DNA of 64,000 bases from Sitta carolinensis (GCA_032173965.1 CM063283.1:86510243-86574242), one strand, 5' to 3'. Counted from the stretch's first letter, positions 51,501 to 60,672 are shown. Notes: generated from the letters alone by a model not told the origin. Translations and numbers: made by a program.

Positions 51501-54500
51501 TAAAAATGCAGCCCTTGAGGTCAGAGACTTACAGTTGTGTTCATGCTTCCACCCATCTTGCTCTGCAGCAGTGAGATTTGTACACGGCTGCATTTTGCCA
51601 TGTGACACCAAAGAGATCTGTGTTGGGTTGGCGATGTCCCCTTGGCCCTGTGATTGACCAGACTGATTAACATCGCAAATGCAACAAAAACGAGCTGGCT
51701 GCATTTTCTGTTTCAGGCACCGGCGTACAACCGGCACAATCTTCCTACTAACACAAGTGAGAAACAAGCGCAGGAAATCCTCATCCGTCGGGAACACAGC
51801 CTGAGGCAAAGTTGCAGGAAGGGAAACAGCTTGCCTTGGAGTAGACCGGTACCTGTTATCCATCTACTATTTATGTAAAAATGCCTCTGCTTCTCTGTAA
51901 ATATGGAAAGACACTTGTTTTAATGCGCTCTTTGCTGTAATTAAAATGGATATTTTCCCGGTGTGCTCATGCACCATCTAAGAAGAAACAGCTACACTTA
52001 GCATGTGAGCAGCAAAGTTTTCATATCCAATCTCTATAAATTCTTCAGAAATCAGCTGCTCTGTCTGTATGTAGTAAAATAATGTAACTTGCATTGATTT
52101 TGCATGTGCAAACTATAGTGTAATCAAAAAAGGCATGATGCAAAGCCTCTGGAACGCTGACGATTTGGGCTCTCAATCAGTTAGAGATTTGTTTGACCAA
52201 AGAGAGGCATTGAACAACACAGATATTTATAGCTGAGATAATCATGGTTAAGGAAGAGATAGAAGTTCTTTTTGGATAGATTAGTTGCATTCAAATTTTT
52301 CACCTGAAATAAGAAAGGTGAATCTTAGAAGAACATGTTTTTCTATGGTGATGGTAAAAAGCCCTTTGGCTGTTATATCAGGCGGACATTCTCACTGGAG
52401 CTGATGTTGAGTTCAACCACCCAAACCGAGCATTGATCTTATTCATCCCTCTCAAAATTTGACTGTAAAGGTGCAGCATATTGCCATACCTCTTTACTGT
52501 TTCACCAAGTAAGTGCCAAGTGGAGGCAATCACAGGCACTAGACACATTTCTGTCTCCTACATAGGTTAACACCACGGAAGTACGCTACCTCTCCTTGCC
52601 TCAGGGTCCACGCCAGCCCACTAGAAGAAAAGCTAGGCATGTTACTTTTACAGGTAATGGAAGTGCTTTACTCGCTATCTTACTCCAGTAGTGAAAGAAA
52701 CTTGGCCAGTCGTTTGGTGGATTTAACAGTACTACATGAACACTCCCATGAGAGTCCACGGCCTCTTTAAATGAGCTACACCTTTCTCTCCTTTCTGTTT
52801 TATCTATGTTGTTTATATGATCATTACAGCAGCAGTTTCTGTTTTGTTCCAGCACCTCCTGCTTATCTCTTTTTCCCTGTTGAACAAGTATTCCTGTAAT
52901 CCCTGCAGTTCCACCTAGTCAAGCTCAAGAATACAAATTATCTGTTCCCTGCAGCCCCACAGACACATCTGTATGCAAAATTATTATGACTCGCTGAACC
53001 TATAGCCCAGTCCAGGTGAGACTGATGGAGCTCCATGTCCCCAGCGCCTGCAGGTACCAAGACTGAGCAGGTGTTCCCAACAGGCAGCCCCACGCCAGCA
53101 TTCAGTGTATGTGTACACACAGCCAGTCACAGAGAGCAGCTCAGACATGGCACAGGGTTCACACAAATGCAAACAGCACTGATGGCCTCATCCTTGTCCC
53201 CTTTCTGACTGATGAGGCTGACAGACTGTTAGTGAAAAACTATACTTACATGCAATCTGAATCTTCAGTAGCTAGCCTGAGATGCATGCTCTGCTCAGTA
53301 GCTGGCCCTGGACCTTCCATCTGTGCATTTGGTGGCACTTGGGCATGTAAGGTCCAGGGGACAAAGCCCCTTAGCAGCTGCTGGTACACAGACCTACACA
53401 CATGCACACAGAGGCATGGTCTTACACTCCACCTCATGTTTTGTAGGACCCTCCAGTAGCTGGCCTTGGGCAGCCAGTCTTCCCTGGACCAGCTTCCTGG
53501 ATCCCCTGTTTTCCTCCTGCCTCACACTCAGGGACGCACACATGCCAACCTGTCTCTTTGGTACCCAGTCCAGGTTATGGCCGTACTAGTGGCCAGCCAC
53601 AGATCCCATGGTCTCTTCAGTCACTGCTCTTGACCTCCTGCTTCCTCCAGTAGCCACCCTGCAGACCTTCTGCCCTCTTCAGTCTTTGTTCCAGACTCAT
53701 GGTTGCTCCAATAGGCAGTTCCCAAGTCTCTTATCTTACTTAATGACTACTCTGGCTTGATGATTGTCAGCAAGTTTGCACTGACAGATGCACCCCTGTC
53801 CCTCCAGCTGCTGGCATTCAGACCTCCACACACACAAGCACACCATATGGGGAGCTGCTGGTAGAGGAACAGAGTCAGACATGTAGAAGTCAAACGAGAA
53901 AACAAGACAGACTGTGTTGATCAAGTGCAGGACATTACTGGATATATGTACTGACTGGCCCTTTTTATTCTCTTTTTCCTTTATTTTCCTGCACTTGTTT
54001 CTCCCTGGACTTCCCAAGTCTCTTCCTTCCACTGTCTTTGGTTCCTGCCCTAAACAATCCATTCAAAGTCCTGTATGGGCACCCACACATGATGACAGCA
54101 AAATGGAAAGCCATATGATCTACTCAGAAGGGAAAATAAATGGTACTTATAGGGATATTTTTGGTCCTGTTTATCAGGACATCATCACAGGATATATGTC
54201 TTTCTAAAGGAGTTAAAGTATTCCACGCAGCAGTCTCAGACTAAAATCACTGCAGACACTTTCAAGGGACCAAATCCTGCTATAGGAGATAGGTGTATTA
54301 TTTTAATGGGGAGAGAGCTAAATTCTGAAGCAGTGAATGCAAGTACTTTTTTTCTATTAGATAGGTCTGAATTTAAGCCCTGCCTTGTAATCTATCCAAA
54401 TACGTAGACTTTTTGGTCCAGCCTCTGGACCCACCTTAGGGACATTGCCTAGCATTAACACCACTGTAAGTGTCTTCAGCAGAAAAAAACCACCCTAAAC

Positions 54501-56341
54501 TCCTCTCATAAACTATTGGGATGAGATGAATTGCACTTGGAAACTAAGAAGAGAAGTACTCAGTATGTAGGAAATTAGAGTGACAACCTCATATATGCAC
54601 ATATGCATTTTCAGAGATAAATGTCATCTCTTCTATCTGTGCCTGGAAGACCTTCTGGAAAAAACATCTTCCAGCAAGCTCAGTTTAGGTCTTATATATA
54701 TAGCATGTACAGAAAGTTTAGTAACGAAAAGGTCAGAAATGACCACAAGTAGAACCTTAAATCACCTATAATCTCTTTCTGCTATTCATATTAATGAATT
54801 GTCCGGAGAGGTTGTTGTTGCCCTGGCAAGTTATGGACTCCCCATCCCTGAAGGTGTTCATGAGCAAGGGGATGGGGCTGAGCAACCAGGTCTAGTGGAA
54901 GGTTCCCTGTTCATGGAAGGGGTGTGGAAGCAAGAGATCTTAAAGGTGCATGCCAACCCTAACCAGTCCATGATTTTATGAATTATTTCTCAGGCAGTGT
55001 ATACCATTCATACTTTGTGGCAGTGATGCTTCCAAAGTGCGAAGTAGAAGCCCTGGAAAGCTGAGAAATCCTATCCTGCTTAGGGTGTAGTATGTCCAAA
55101 TGGCTATGAGCAGCAGTGCTTTACTGTGTCCACTGTGAAATAAACATTAGCTTAAAATAATTTAATGGTTATGGATCTGCAATAATTTCTTAAATTTTGA
55201 CATTGTGACCATAGTCTATACATATGTACTGTAATTGTAGCAGGATTTAGACTAATTTTGCTGTTCACAGACCTTTGTGTTTATATCCCAGAACATCCTA
55301 GCTTAGATTGTTAGGAGTTGTTTCTTACATTAACTACTTTGCTACTGTGTAGTTAGACTACAAGTAACTTTAAGAAAAGTGAAAAAGCATATTATATAAA
55401 CTCAGCAGGATGAGAATACCAGTTATTGGCCTCTTGCAGGTAAATTTTTACAATGTACTTGTGGCAAAGCAAGCTGGTAGGAGCAGATCTGACACACCCA
55501 AAGTAATCAAAGCACCCCTGGTTTCAGATGAAACTGTTCTCTTCCCAGTTGTTACTCATAAGTCATTAGTAAACTTGATTTTTGAGGGACCAGAATTTTC
55601 TCCTTTGTCAAATGTTTGTTTTGCGCTGTGAGTTTTAAAATGCTTTTTAATCATGGTACAAGGTACACTTGTGAAATTTGAAGAAAATTCAAATTACATA
55701 AAGGAACACTCTTGCATTTTACCCTTGCCCTTCACCCTTGCAGTGAAGGCACTGGGCAGGTCTGTGAGACACCAAAAGGTAAGAGAATGTGCTTGTCTTC
55801 TGGGGTTTCAGAGCTGAGATAAGGTAAATAAAATCTTTTAAACATCAGCTTTGATATGAAAATTAAAAATTAGGACTATTTTTAGTTCTTGACTGCTTCG
55901 TTATTCTTAAGTAATTATTTAAAATGCTTCTGTTCCAGGATATTTTATTGTATTGTATTGTATTGAATACCCTTTATCTCTCCTTTCCAATACCATGGCA
56001 TTTTTCTTTTAAAAAATGAATTATTTGTCTATTCTTCTTTAGATCAGCATAGAAGTGGCTCTGATGCTGCCTTCCCATTAACATCGAGATCCCAGCCCCG
56101 ACTACGGCCTCTAGAAGCAAAGCACCACCAAGAACTGATTCCACTGGCACACTTGGACAGACAAGCAGCTCCATCCAGACGAGCAGGTGGAAGAGGAAAT
56201 TCAATCAGACATCATTGTTTCACCAGAGCAGACAATCTAGCTCCAATGCCAAAGGCTCAGTTCACTGTTAGAGAAGTAGAGGAATATGAATCGGAAGAAG
56301 AGACAGAAGTGCTGGCACCAGCCAGGCCATTAGTTATATGA
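26071..56341 (+). CDS. SLC9A4: Sodium/hydrogen exchanger 4 (NHE4), complete, 12 coding exons
   Basis: Electroneutral plasma-membrane Na+/H+ antiporter. In mammals NHE4 is basolateral in stomach and kidney epithelium, controlling pH and volume. Spliced length is 2,343 nt (780 aa; human 798). Order: cleavable-type hydrophobic leader about 1-30, exchanger domain about 70-470 with multiple membrane spans, CHP-binding/lipid-interacting region about 490-530, and a regulatory tail. Diagnostic blocks: [60 protein letters not shown] (transport Asn237-Asp238), [31 protein letters not shown] (Arg432). NHE4 is preferred over NHE2 because of YVQIPYEV (NHE2 has HVQIPFEI), LLNDGITV (NHE2 AVTV), VFALFYIS and the SSFSLAF loop. 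All phases close. The ATG at 26,071 is followed by an in-frame ATG at 26,083; which one is used is open. Confidence 0.95.
26333..28557 (+). other. SLC9A4 intron 1
   Basis: 2.2-kb intron. It contains an uninterrupted 46-A tract at 27,858-27,903, with no recognised retroelement body next to it. Short open frames (27,019-27,387 minus; 27,381-27,635 plus) have no recognisable domain. Confidence 0.75.
27858..27903. repeat. Poly(A) homopolymer, 46 nt
   Basis: Pure A run inside SLC9A4 intron 1. Its length makes it prone to slippage and to assembly error. Confidence 0.95.
28558..29021 (+). CDS. SLC9A4: SLC9A4 coding exon 2 (membrane spans and transport Asn-Asp)
   Basis: Acceptor 'gttcaag', donor 'gtg|gtgagt'. 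The largest internal exon. Encodes [53 protein letters not shown] and [12 protein letters not shown]; the Asn-Asp pair that binds the transported ion is at 29,004-29,009. Phase 1 in, phase 0 out. Confidence 0.97.
29022..34162 (+). other. SLC9A4 intron 2
   Basis: 5.1-kb intron, the second longest in the gene. It holds a TA-rich microsatellite (33,292-33,380), a short A run near 32,403 and no recognised transposon body. Short open frames in both strands are uninformative. Confidence 0.7.
33292..33380. repeat. TA-rich microsatellite
   Basis: About 90 nt of TATATC / TATATG / (TA)n units in SLC9A4 intron 2; the last 30 nt are almost pure (AT)n. Confidence 0.92.
34163..34422 (+). CDS. SLC9A4: SLC9A4 coding exon 3
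   Basis: Acceptor 'cacatgtag', donor 'gc|gtgagt'. Encodes [39 protein letters not shown] and [20 protein letters not shown], then LYISGILA. Phase 0 in, phase 2 out. It matches NHE4 in the conserved membrane core. Confidence 0.96.
34423..36814 (+). other. SLC9A4 intron 3
   Basis: 2.4-kb intron carrying one antisense CR1 fragment (about 35,048-35,430). No other element recognised. Confidence 0.75.
35048..35430 (-). repeat. CR1-type LINE fragment
   Basis: Antisense copy beginning 'tcacagaatcacagaatgg', then 'gggttggaaggaac', 'gccatctggtccactgccc' and 'gaggttgctcagagcccc', ending near 'ttctccaggctgaagaaccc'. Among the best preserved CR1 pieces in the window; 5' truncated, inside SLC9A4 intron 3. 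Confidence 0.92.
36815..37032 (+). CDS. SLC9A4: SLC9A4 coding exon 4
   Basis: Acceptor 'gatacag', donor 'ga|gtaagt'. Encodes [52 protein letters not shown] and [16 protein letters not shown]. The open frame runs past the donor, but the homology stops at it. Phase 2 in, phase 1 out. Confidence 0.96.
37033..39015 (+). other. SLC9A4 intron 4
   Basis: 2.0-kb intron. No transposon or coding sequence recognised. A G-rich patch (38,644-38,662, 'ggggtggggggtggggggc') is the only striking local composition. Confidence 0.65.
39016..39218 (+). CDS. SLC9A4: SLC9A4 coding exon 5
   Basis: Acceptor 'cccttcctag', donor 'caa|gtacgt'. Encodes [48 protein letters not shown] and [12 protein letters not shown]. 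The loop GLRGASSF carries conserved Arg432. Phase 1 in, phase 0 out. Confidence 0.96.
39219..40340 (+). other. SLC9A4 intron 5
   Basis: 1.1-kb AT-rich intron. An open frame at 39,715-40,008 has no family resemblance and is taken as chance. Confidence 0.65.
40341..40427 (+). CDS. SLC9A4: SLC9A4 coding exon 6
   Basis: 87-nt exon between 'ccaaatgcag' and 'cga|gtaagt'. Encodes [19 protein letters not shown] then [10 protein letters not shown], the end of the membrane domain and start of the cytoplasmic juxtamembrane region. Phase 0 at both ends. Confidence 0.96.
40428..41652 (+). other. SLC9A4 intron 6
   Basis: 1.2-kb AT-rich intron; nothing recognised. Confidence 0.65.
41653..41723 (+). CDS. 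SLC9A4: SLC9A4 coding exon 7 (CHP-binding region)
   Basis: 71-nt exon between 'atttctttag' and 'aa|gtaagt'. Encodes [19 protein letters not shown] then QLRD, the amphipathic region that in NHE family members binds calcineurin B homologous protein. Phase 0 in, phase 2 out. Confidence 0.95.
41724..43972 (+). other. SLC9A4 intron 7
   Basis: 2.2-kb intron. No transposon or conserved coding block recognised; open frames such as 42,319-42,588 lack family resemblance. Confidence 0.65.
43973..44134 (+). CDS. SLC9A4: SLC9A4 coding exon 8
   Basis: Acceptor 'tcttttgtag', donor 'ca|gtgagt'. Encodes [34 protein letters not shown] and [12 protein letters not shown], the conserved proximal tail. Phase 2 in and out. 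Confidence 0.95.
44735..45260 (+). repeat. CR1-type LINE fragment (longest copy)
   Basis: The longest CR1 piece here: 'atggccagcaggttgagg', 'gtgtccagctctgggatcc', 'aaagatgatcagaaggttg', 'tctggaacaggtttctctgg', 'gatggggctctaagcagcc', ending 'attctatgattctat'. Sense-oriented, inside SLC9A4 intron 8, 5' truncated and without an open reverse-transcriptase frame. Confidence 0.93.
48449..48508. repeat. Poly(T) tract, 30 + 29 nt split by one G
   Basis: Two pure T runs separated by a single G at 48,479, followed by 'atttcacag', so the stretch resembles an oversized polypyrimidine tract with an AG at 48,516-48,517. Confidence 0.95.
49822..49918 (+). CDS. SLC9A4: SLC9A4 coding exon 9 (regulatory tail)
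   Basis: Acceptor 'tttatttacag', donor 'agg|gtgtgt'. In phase (2 in, 0 out) it encodes [20 protein letters not shown] followed by [12 protein letters not shown], matching mammalian NHE4 around LSPEDVESIRD...YQVRQR. Base composition is far more GC-rich than its neighbours. A longer open frame in another phase covering the exon is a shadow. Confidence 0.93.
49822..50430. promoter_or_regulatory. Intragenic CpG-rich island over SLC9A4 exon 9 and intron 9 start
   Basis: About 600 nt rich in G, C and CpG ('gccgccgccgcgcttg', 'ccccgtgcgcggccccgg', 'cggcgaaaggccgcgcgcc') in an otherwise AT-rich intron landscape. Opposite-strand open frames of 95-125 codons here are composition artefacts. It could be an alternative promoter, a methylated exon island or GC-biased repair; the sequence alone does not decide. 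Confidence 0.5.
50431..51716 (+). other. SLC9A4 intron 9, distal part
   Basis: AT-rich remainder of intron 9. Short T runs near 50,458 and 50,510; no transposon or conserved coding block recognised. Confidence 0.6.
51717..51848 (+). CDS. SLC9A4: SLC9A4 coding exon 10 (regulatory tail)
   Basis: Acceptor 'ctgtttcag', donor 'ccg|gtacct'. 44 codons in phase 0: [31 protein letters not shown] and [10 protein letters not shown], matching the mammalian NHE4 tail at the same spacing. The basic RREHSLRQS stretch looks like a phosphorylation-type motif. If the donor fails, the frame ends nine codons later at 51,876-51,878. Confidence 0.94.
52566..52653 (+). CDS. SLC9A4: SLC9A4 coding exon 11 (regulatory tail)
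   Basis: An 88-nt exon that a simple open-frame scan misses. Acceptor 'cctacatag', donor 'acag|gtaatg'. Encodes [18 protein letters not shown] then [11 protein letters not shown]. The block VRYLSLPQG aligns with the mammalian IRYLSYPYG, and the distance from SLPW in exon 10 is identical to the human one. Phase 0 in, phase 1 out, as exon 12 requires. Confidence 0.88.
53265..53840. repeat. Degenerate tandem-type repeat around a CAGTAGCTGGCC motif
   Basis: Near-copies of 'cagtagctggcc' occur at 53,266, 53,296, 53,454 and (diverged) 53,585 and 53,648. A second unit, 'agctgctgg' + 'cagacctacacaca', occurs at 53,376 and again at 53,806. It looks like an old minisatellite or a decayed repeat array in SLC9A4 intron 11. 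Confidence 0.5.
54798..54981 (+). repeat. CR1-type LINE fragment, 3' end
   Basis: 'gagaggttgttgttgccct', 'ctccccatccctgaagg', 'gatggggctgagcaacc', 'aggtctagtggaagg' and the tail 'tccatgattttatga' identify the CR1 3' terminus. Sense-oriented, in SLC9A4 intron 11. Confidence 0.92.
56043..56341 (+). CDS. SLC9A4: SLC9A4 coding exon 12 (C-terminus, stop)
   Basis: Acceptor 'tcttctttag'. 99 codons after the split codon, ending at TGA 56,339-56,341. Encodes [30 protein letters not shown] and an acidic end [16 protein letters not shown]. Resemblance to mammalian NHE4 is weak except around QELIPL/LHRGR-like positions, as expected for the fastest evolving part of the protein. Phase 1 in. Confidence 0.9.
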
Positions 56342-59300
56342 GGAGCAGAGAAGATCAGTGTTTGTATCTCTAGGGCCCCTGGTGCACTGCTTCAAAAGAA
56401 ATAATTAAGTTTTTATATGAACCAAATTATGATTTTCCTTTGGGGACCAGTTTACTTGTTCTCATATCACTTTCAAGAGTTGTATTTAAGTACTTAGTGG
56501 CTCAGAGAACACTCAAATTCTTATGTGCTTATATCAAGCTTTCTTTCCAACAAAACACTGCAGAAAAGAGGACAACATGATATTTGTAGGGGTTTGGACG
56601 TGGATTTAAACCTCAGTAGTTGGGTGCATGCAATGCTGTGGGTAGAAGCTGACACAGCCTTTGTTTCATGCTATGGTCTGCATCCAGAGGATAGAAATAT
56701 ATAAAGGCATCCCTGACATGTGAATGCACAGATTGATTACCTCAACTTGCACAGAGCTTTTGATTTCAAAGTAGCTGCATTCTGGGAAAGAGTTAAAAAC
56801 AGAAAGGCATTTTTACAGCATGTAAATGTCACTGAAGATGCCTAAGCAAGACTTTAAGTCAAAATGATTTATCAATGGACATTTTCAGCACTTGGGAACC
56901 TCTAGGTAATTCAGGTTTTGGCTCTGCAAAAGTGTTAAAGTCATCTTCTGTGATGATCCATGACTCCAGCTACTTTAATCAATGTCAATACATTGGCTCC
57001 TATCACTCACCTACAGTTATTTTGGATGAAAAAAGGAGGTATCCTAGTATGTACAAATCCAGAGGAGTTTTCAGGCAGGAGACGAACAACAGACAGAACC
57101 AGGGAAACAGTCACAGTTTTCTCTGGCACTGGCACCCTTCCCTTGTGAGCAGTTACCGTCACAGGCAGCTGTGGTGCAGAGTCCCGGGATGCTGGAGATG
57201 GATCAGGAGCTCCCCGGCGGTGGCTGGAGCTGCAGCACGAGTCCCGGCAGGCAGGGGGTGCGGGCTGAGGCGTGGAGAACACTCGGAGCAGGAGCCAAGG
57301 AACAGCGAGGGGGGCAGGAACTGCAGCGGCTCCCGGCCAGGCAGACAGGGCCAGGGTCAGGATTGCCGGGGCACACACGGAGAGACCGTGGCAGGAAACC
57401 CTGAACTCTGCTCCAGTGGGGCCAGTGAAAGAAAAAATCTCCCTCCCACCCCCGAAGTCTGAAAACCACAGCCTGCTGTTTTCTTCTCCCAACAAACACA
57501 CCCCTAAAAGTGAAGTGAAGTCCACGTGCTCCCCCTCTCTCTCCACCTCAGCCACTTTTGTCTTTCTTAACTATCCATAAGTGTCCAGAGATCAGTTCCC
57601 TGGCAACTTATGGGAAAAAAAATTCTACAAGTGGACCCAACCCCAACAGTGCCCATGCTCCACTCTCAGTGGTGGGTCTCCCTAGCAGCAGGAGAAGCAA
57701 GAAGTATGGTCTTTAGTAATTTTAGCTAAATCCCAGGCACCTAGTTTCTCTGAAGAAGTTCCCTTCTGCAGAATGGAAGCAGCATTGCTACTGTCTCCTG
57801 TGTCTTGGCACTGTAGCTGAGCTGATTTTATCCAAAGGGATGAATTGAATCCAGAAGTCCATAAATCCACCCTTACAGCTGCACTCAAGTCAAATCTATG
57901 TTTAAGAAATGTACCAGCTTCAGTCATGTTTTTGTCAAGTTTCTTTCTGTTTCCTCTACGCAGACCTTGCTTAGCTGCCCAACTCAAGGTCCGCAAATGC
58001 TTTTCTAAGAGACAGAGATTCAAGAGTTACAGACAGCAGTGCTACCTGCATGTTTATCTTTTTTATATTGCATGTCCTGGTCCATAAAAGAATGTATTTC
58101 TGTAAGTTACGATTTCACATTTCTTACAAAGGGTTTCTGATTCAAGATAGGTAGAATCTAAACTAACAAACATGAAAAGCACCACCAGGGGAAGAAAACC
58201 CTACATACCCTTTTCTCCATTTTATCATGTTGGCAGCTTTTGTGCTTAGCAGGTGATAATGAATCATGTGTACTGATTGTACAAAGCTTTATGAAACTTG
58301 AGTTCTGTTTGTATTTCCTTATTGTGCCAGAGAAATTATACTACTTCCTTTTATGAAAACAGTGGTACATTATTAAAACAGGGTAGGATTTTTCTTCTGT
58401 ACCAATACCAAATTAGCAATGAAATACAGTTCTGTACCTGAAAATCAACAAATAAACCCAGCTTCACCTAAGGAGGAAGTGCTCCACAGAGTTTTTAAAC
58501 AAAAGCCTTGTGGCAGATCTCAGTCCTACAGCAAGTTATATTGACATATCATAAATCTAAATTAAAACATGATATTAAGGGAAAGAGTTATCATGCAAAC
58601 TCAGGTCTTAAATTGTACTGTGAGCCACGTGGTTGCTACATGATGTTTAATTGAGGGGAAAATTATTACACATATGATGTGGTCTTAGCCCACAGAAGTG
58701 CCTGGAGTAGGGCAACAGAGGTGTGAAACCTGCTTCTGCACCACAGGGTTGTGCGGGATTAGGAACTCCTAAACTGGCTGGTGGGTGGTATGAACTGCTG
58801 GCAACCCTTGGGGATAGAGAGAATGTGGAAATCTGAAAGGAAGGTGAAGAAGGGAAGGATGAAGTGTCTCATCTTCCAAGGGAGGCTCACAAGAGACAGC
58901 TTTAACGGATGAATTACTGTGAGCTGCAAATGCAGCAAATGCTGAAATGCAGTATTTCATCTTTAAAAAGATTTAACCAACAAATTGTCTGGGGGAACTG
59001 GATGGAAACAAACTGTGAGACAGGGATTAATGGGATGTCAGGAATGGCATGGGAAGGGGCTAGATGTACATCATGAAAAAGGAGTCAGTGCATTTTGTCC
59101 AATGTATGTTTGATAGATATGATCAAAATTGACTCCTAAATTCCTCAAATATTGTAAAAGTTGTATAGCATTGTGTAATTACCCATCAGAAGTAGGGAGC
59201 AAACATTCAGTTTAAAATTAAGGGATTATATTGGGACTAGAGAAAAATAATAGAACACTAAGAGAATTAGTGCATAGATGGAGTCAAATCTCCCTCCTTT

Positions 59301-60118
59301 GCTTCATTCCTAATCTTCTGGTTGAGGAAATCAGTGACCCAGGACTTCAGAGAGTGTAAAGCTATAGAGCAGCTAGAAGTTGCTCTCAGATTTTGCAGTC
59401 TGGCTCCTAAACTTGTATAGTCTATTTTTAGGTTTTTTTCCTAGCAATTAGTAAATAGTACTGGAAGCAAATTTCCTTCTGTGCCATTAGTTGCTGTTAA
59501 TGGCTTTGCTGGCCATCAGCCAAGAAGCAATGCTGCAGATGCCTATATAAATATGTTCCAAAATATAACATTGCACGTTTTTTTTTCATAGTTATTTCTT
59601 ACTCGTGGACAAAAAAGTCCTCCTGAAAAAAGCACATTATTTATATTTTAAGTAGCAATAACTACAGCAATATCTTATTCCAAGTAACTTAATCCATGTC
59701 TATAGGCTTTCAGGCCTCACCATAAAAAAAGCTGAAATGGTTTAGGGCATGAATTTAAATCCAGTGTGTGGGCATTCTTAAACTCTTTAACTTGTGAACT
59801 TGTGTCACATTCAGGAACCTTGTGCTGATAAATTACAAAGGTAAGTTAACTCAAGACCTTTTTTTTTTTTTTTTTTTTCAGGCTGGTACAGTGTTATTTA
59901 CTCAGGAATTTAAATTCCACACTGATTTAAAGTGAACTGGCAAACTGGCACAGGAAACTCATGAGAATATTATTCAAAATCCAGAGAGGAAAAGAGCTCA
60001 GAAAATTAAGACTATTTCCTTGGGCAGGAGGATAGAGCAGGACAGGTGAGTTTCAGGAAGGAATAATAATGAGTAGCCTTCACCTTTTACAGCAGAGAAA
60101 ATTGGACATACACCATGT
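56342..60118 (+). other. SLC9A4 3' UTR and downstream intergenic DNA
   Basis: Candidate poly(A) signals are ATTAAA at 58,372-58,377 and AATAAA at 58,451-58,456, implying a 3' UTR of about 2 kb if used; no nearer canonical signal was noticed. It includes the GC-rich island at about 57,150-57,560 and a 20-nt T run at 59,859-59,878. No SLC9A2 exon was recognised. Confidence 0.45.
57000..57660 (-). repeat. GC-rich island, possible old LTR or repeat
   Basis: A block whose core (about 57,150-57,440) is GC-rich, sharply different from both flanks, and open on both strands (plus 56,875-57,462; minus 57,007-57,555). Read on the minus strand it has LTR-like texture (a 5' AT-rich 'cccataagttgccaggg' part, a GC-rich middle, then 'tttcatccaaaataactg' near a GTGAG donor-like site). 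I cannot name a family, and no terminal TG...CA pair or target duplication was fixed. Confidence 0.3.
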
Positions 60119-60672
60119 TGTGGTTTAATCCCAGCTTGCAACTCAGCCCCATGCAGTCACTCATCCACTCCCCCACGGTGGCTTGGGGGAGAGAACTGGA
60201 GGAAAACCTTGTGGGTTGAGATAAAGACAGTTTAATAAGTAAAGCAAAAGTCACACACACGTGCAAAACAAAACAAGAAATTAATTCACCACTTCCAATG
60301 TACAGGAAGGGGTTCAGACATCACCAGGAAGACGAGGCTCTCATATGCATAGCAGTGACTTGTGAAGGCAAACACCATTTGACTGTCCTCCCCTTCCTTC
60401 CTATTCCCCCAGCTTTTACTGCTGAGCATGACACTGCATGGTGTGGGATATCCCTTTGGTCAGTTGGTCTTGTCTTGGCATCCCCAGCCTGTTCATTGGT
60501 GGGGTGGGGTGAGAGGCAGAACAGATCTGTATTCTGTGTACACAGAACTCTGTAAGCACAGCTCAGCTACAACAGAAACATTCAACACTGTTTCCAGCAC
60601 AAATCCAAAATACAGGCCCACATGAGCTACTATGAAGAAAGTTAACTCTATCCCAGCCTAAATCAGCTCACA
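60119..60672 (-). mobile_element. Solo LTR of an avian endogenous retrovirus (minus strand)
   Basis: Plus-strand landmarks 'tggtttaatcccagcttgc', 'cttgtgggttgagataaag', 'cctttggtcagttgg', 'ttggtggggtggggtgag', 'tttccagcacaaatccaaa' and 'gaagaaagttaactctatcc' match a common avian LTR that I recall in the same order. Termini are TGTG and CACA. The reverse strand carries ATTAAA next to 'ctgtctttatctcaaccc', a poly(A)-signal-like R region, so the LTR reads on the minus strand. No internal gag/pol/env remains and no clear target duplication was seen. Confidence 0.8.

Larger units (their letters stand above)
52654..56042 (+). other. SLC9A4 intron 11
   Basis: 3.4-kb intron with a degenerate tandem-like repeat (about 53,265-53,840) and a sense CR1 tail (54,798-54,981). 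Just before the last exon is a short TTGTA direct repeat (55,948-55,963). Confidence 0.75.

Noticed and set aside
57007..57555. 182-codon minus-strand frame as a possible new gene
   Set aside because: The GC-rich composition makes long frames on both strands likely. There is no domain and the block looks repeat-derived; kept only as an observation.
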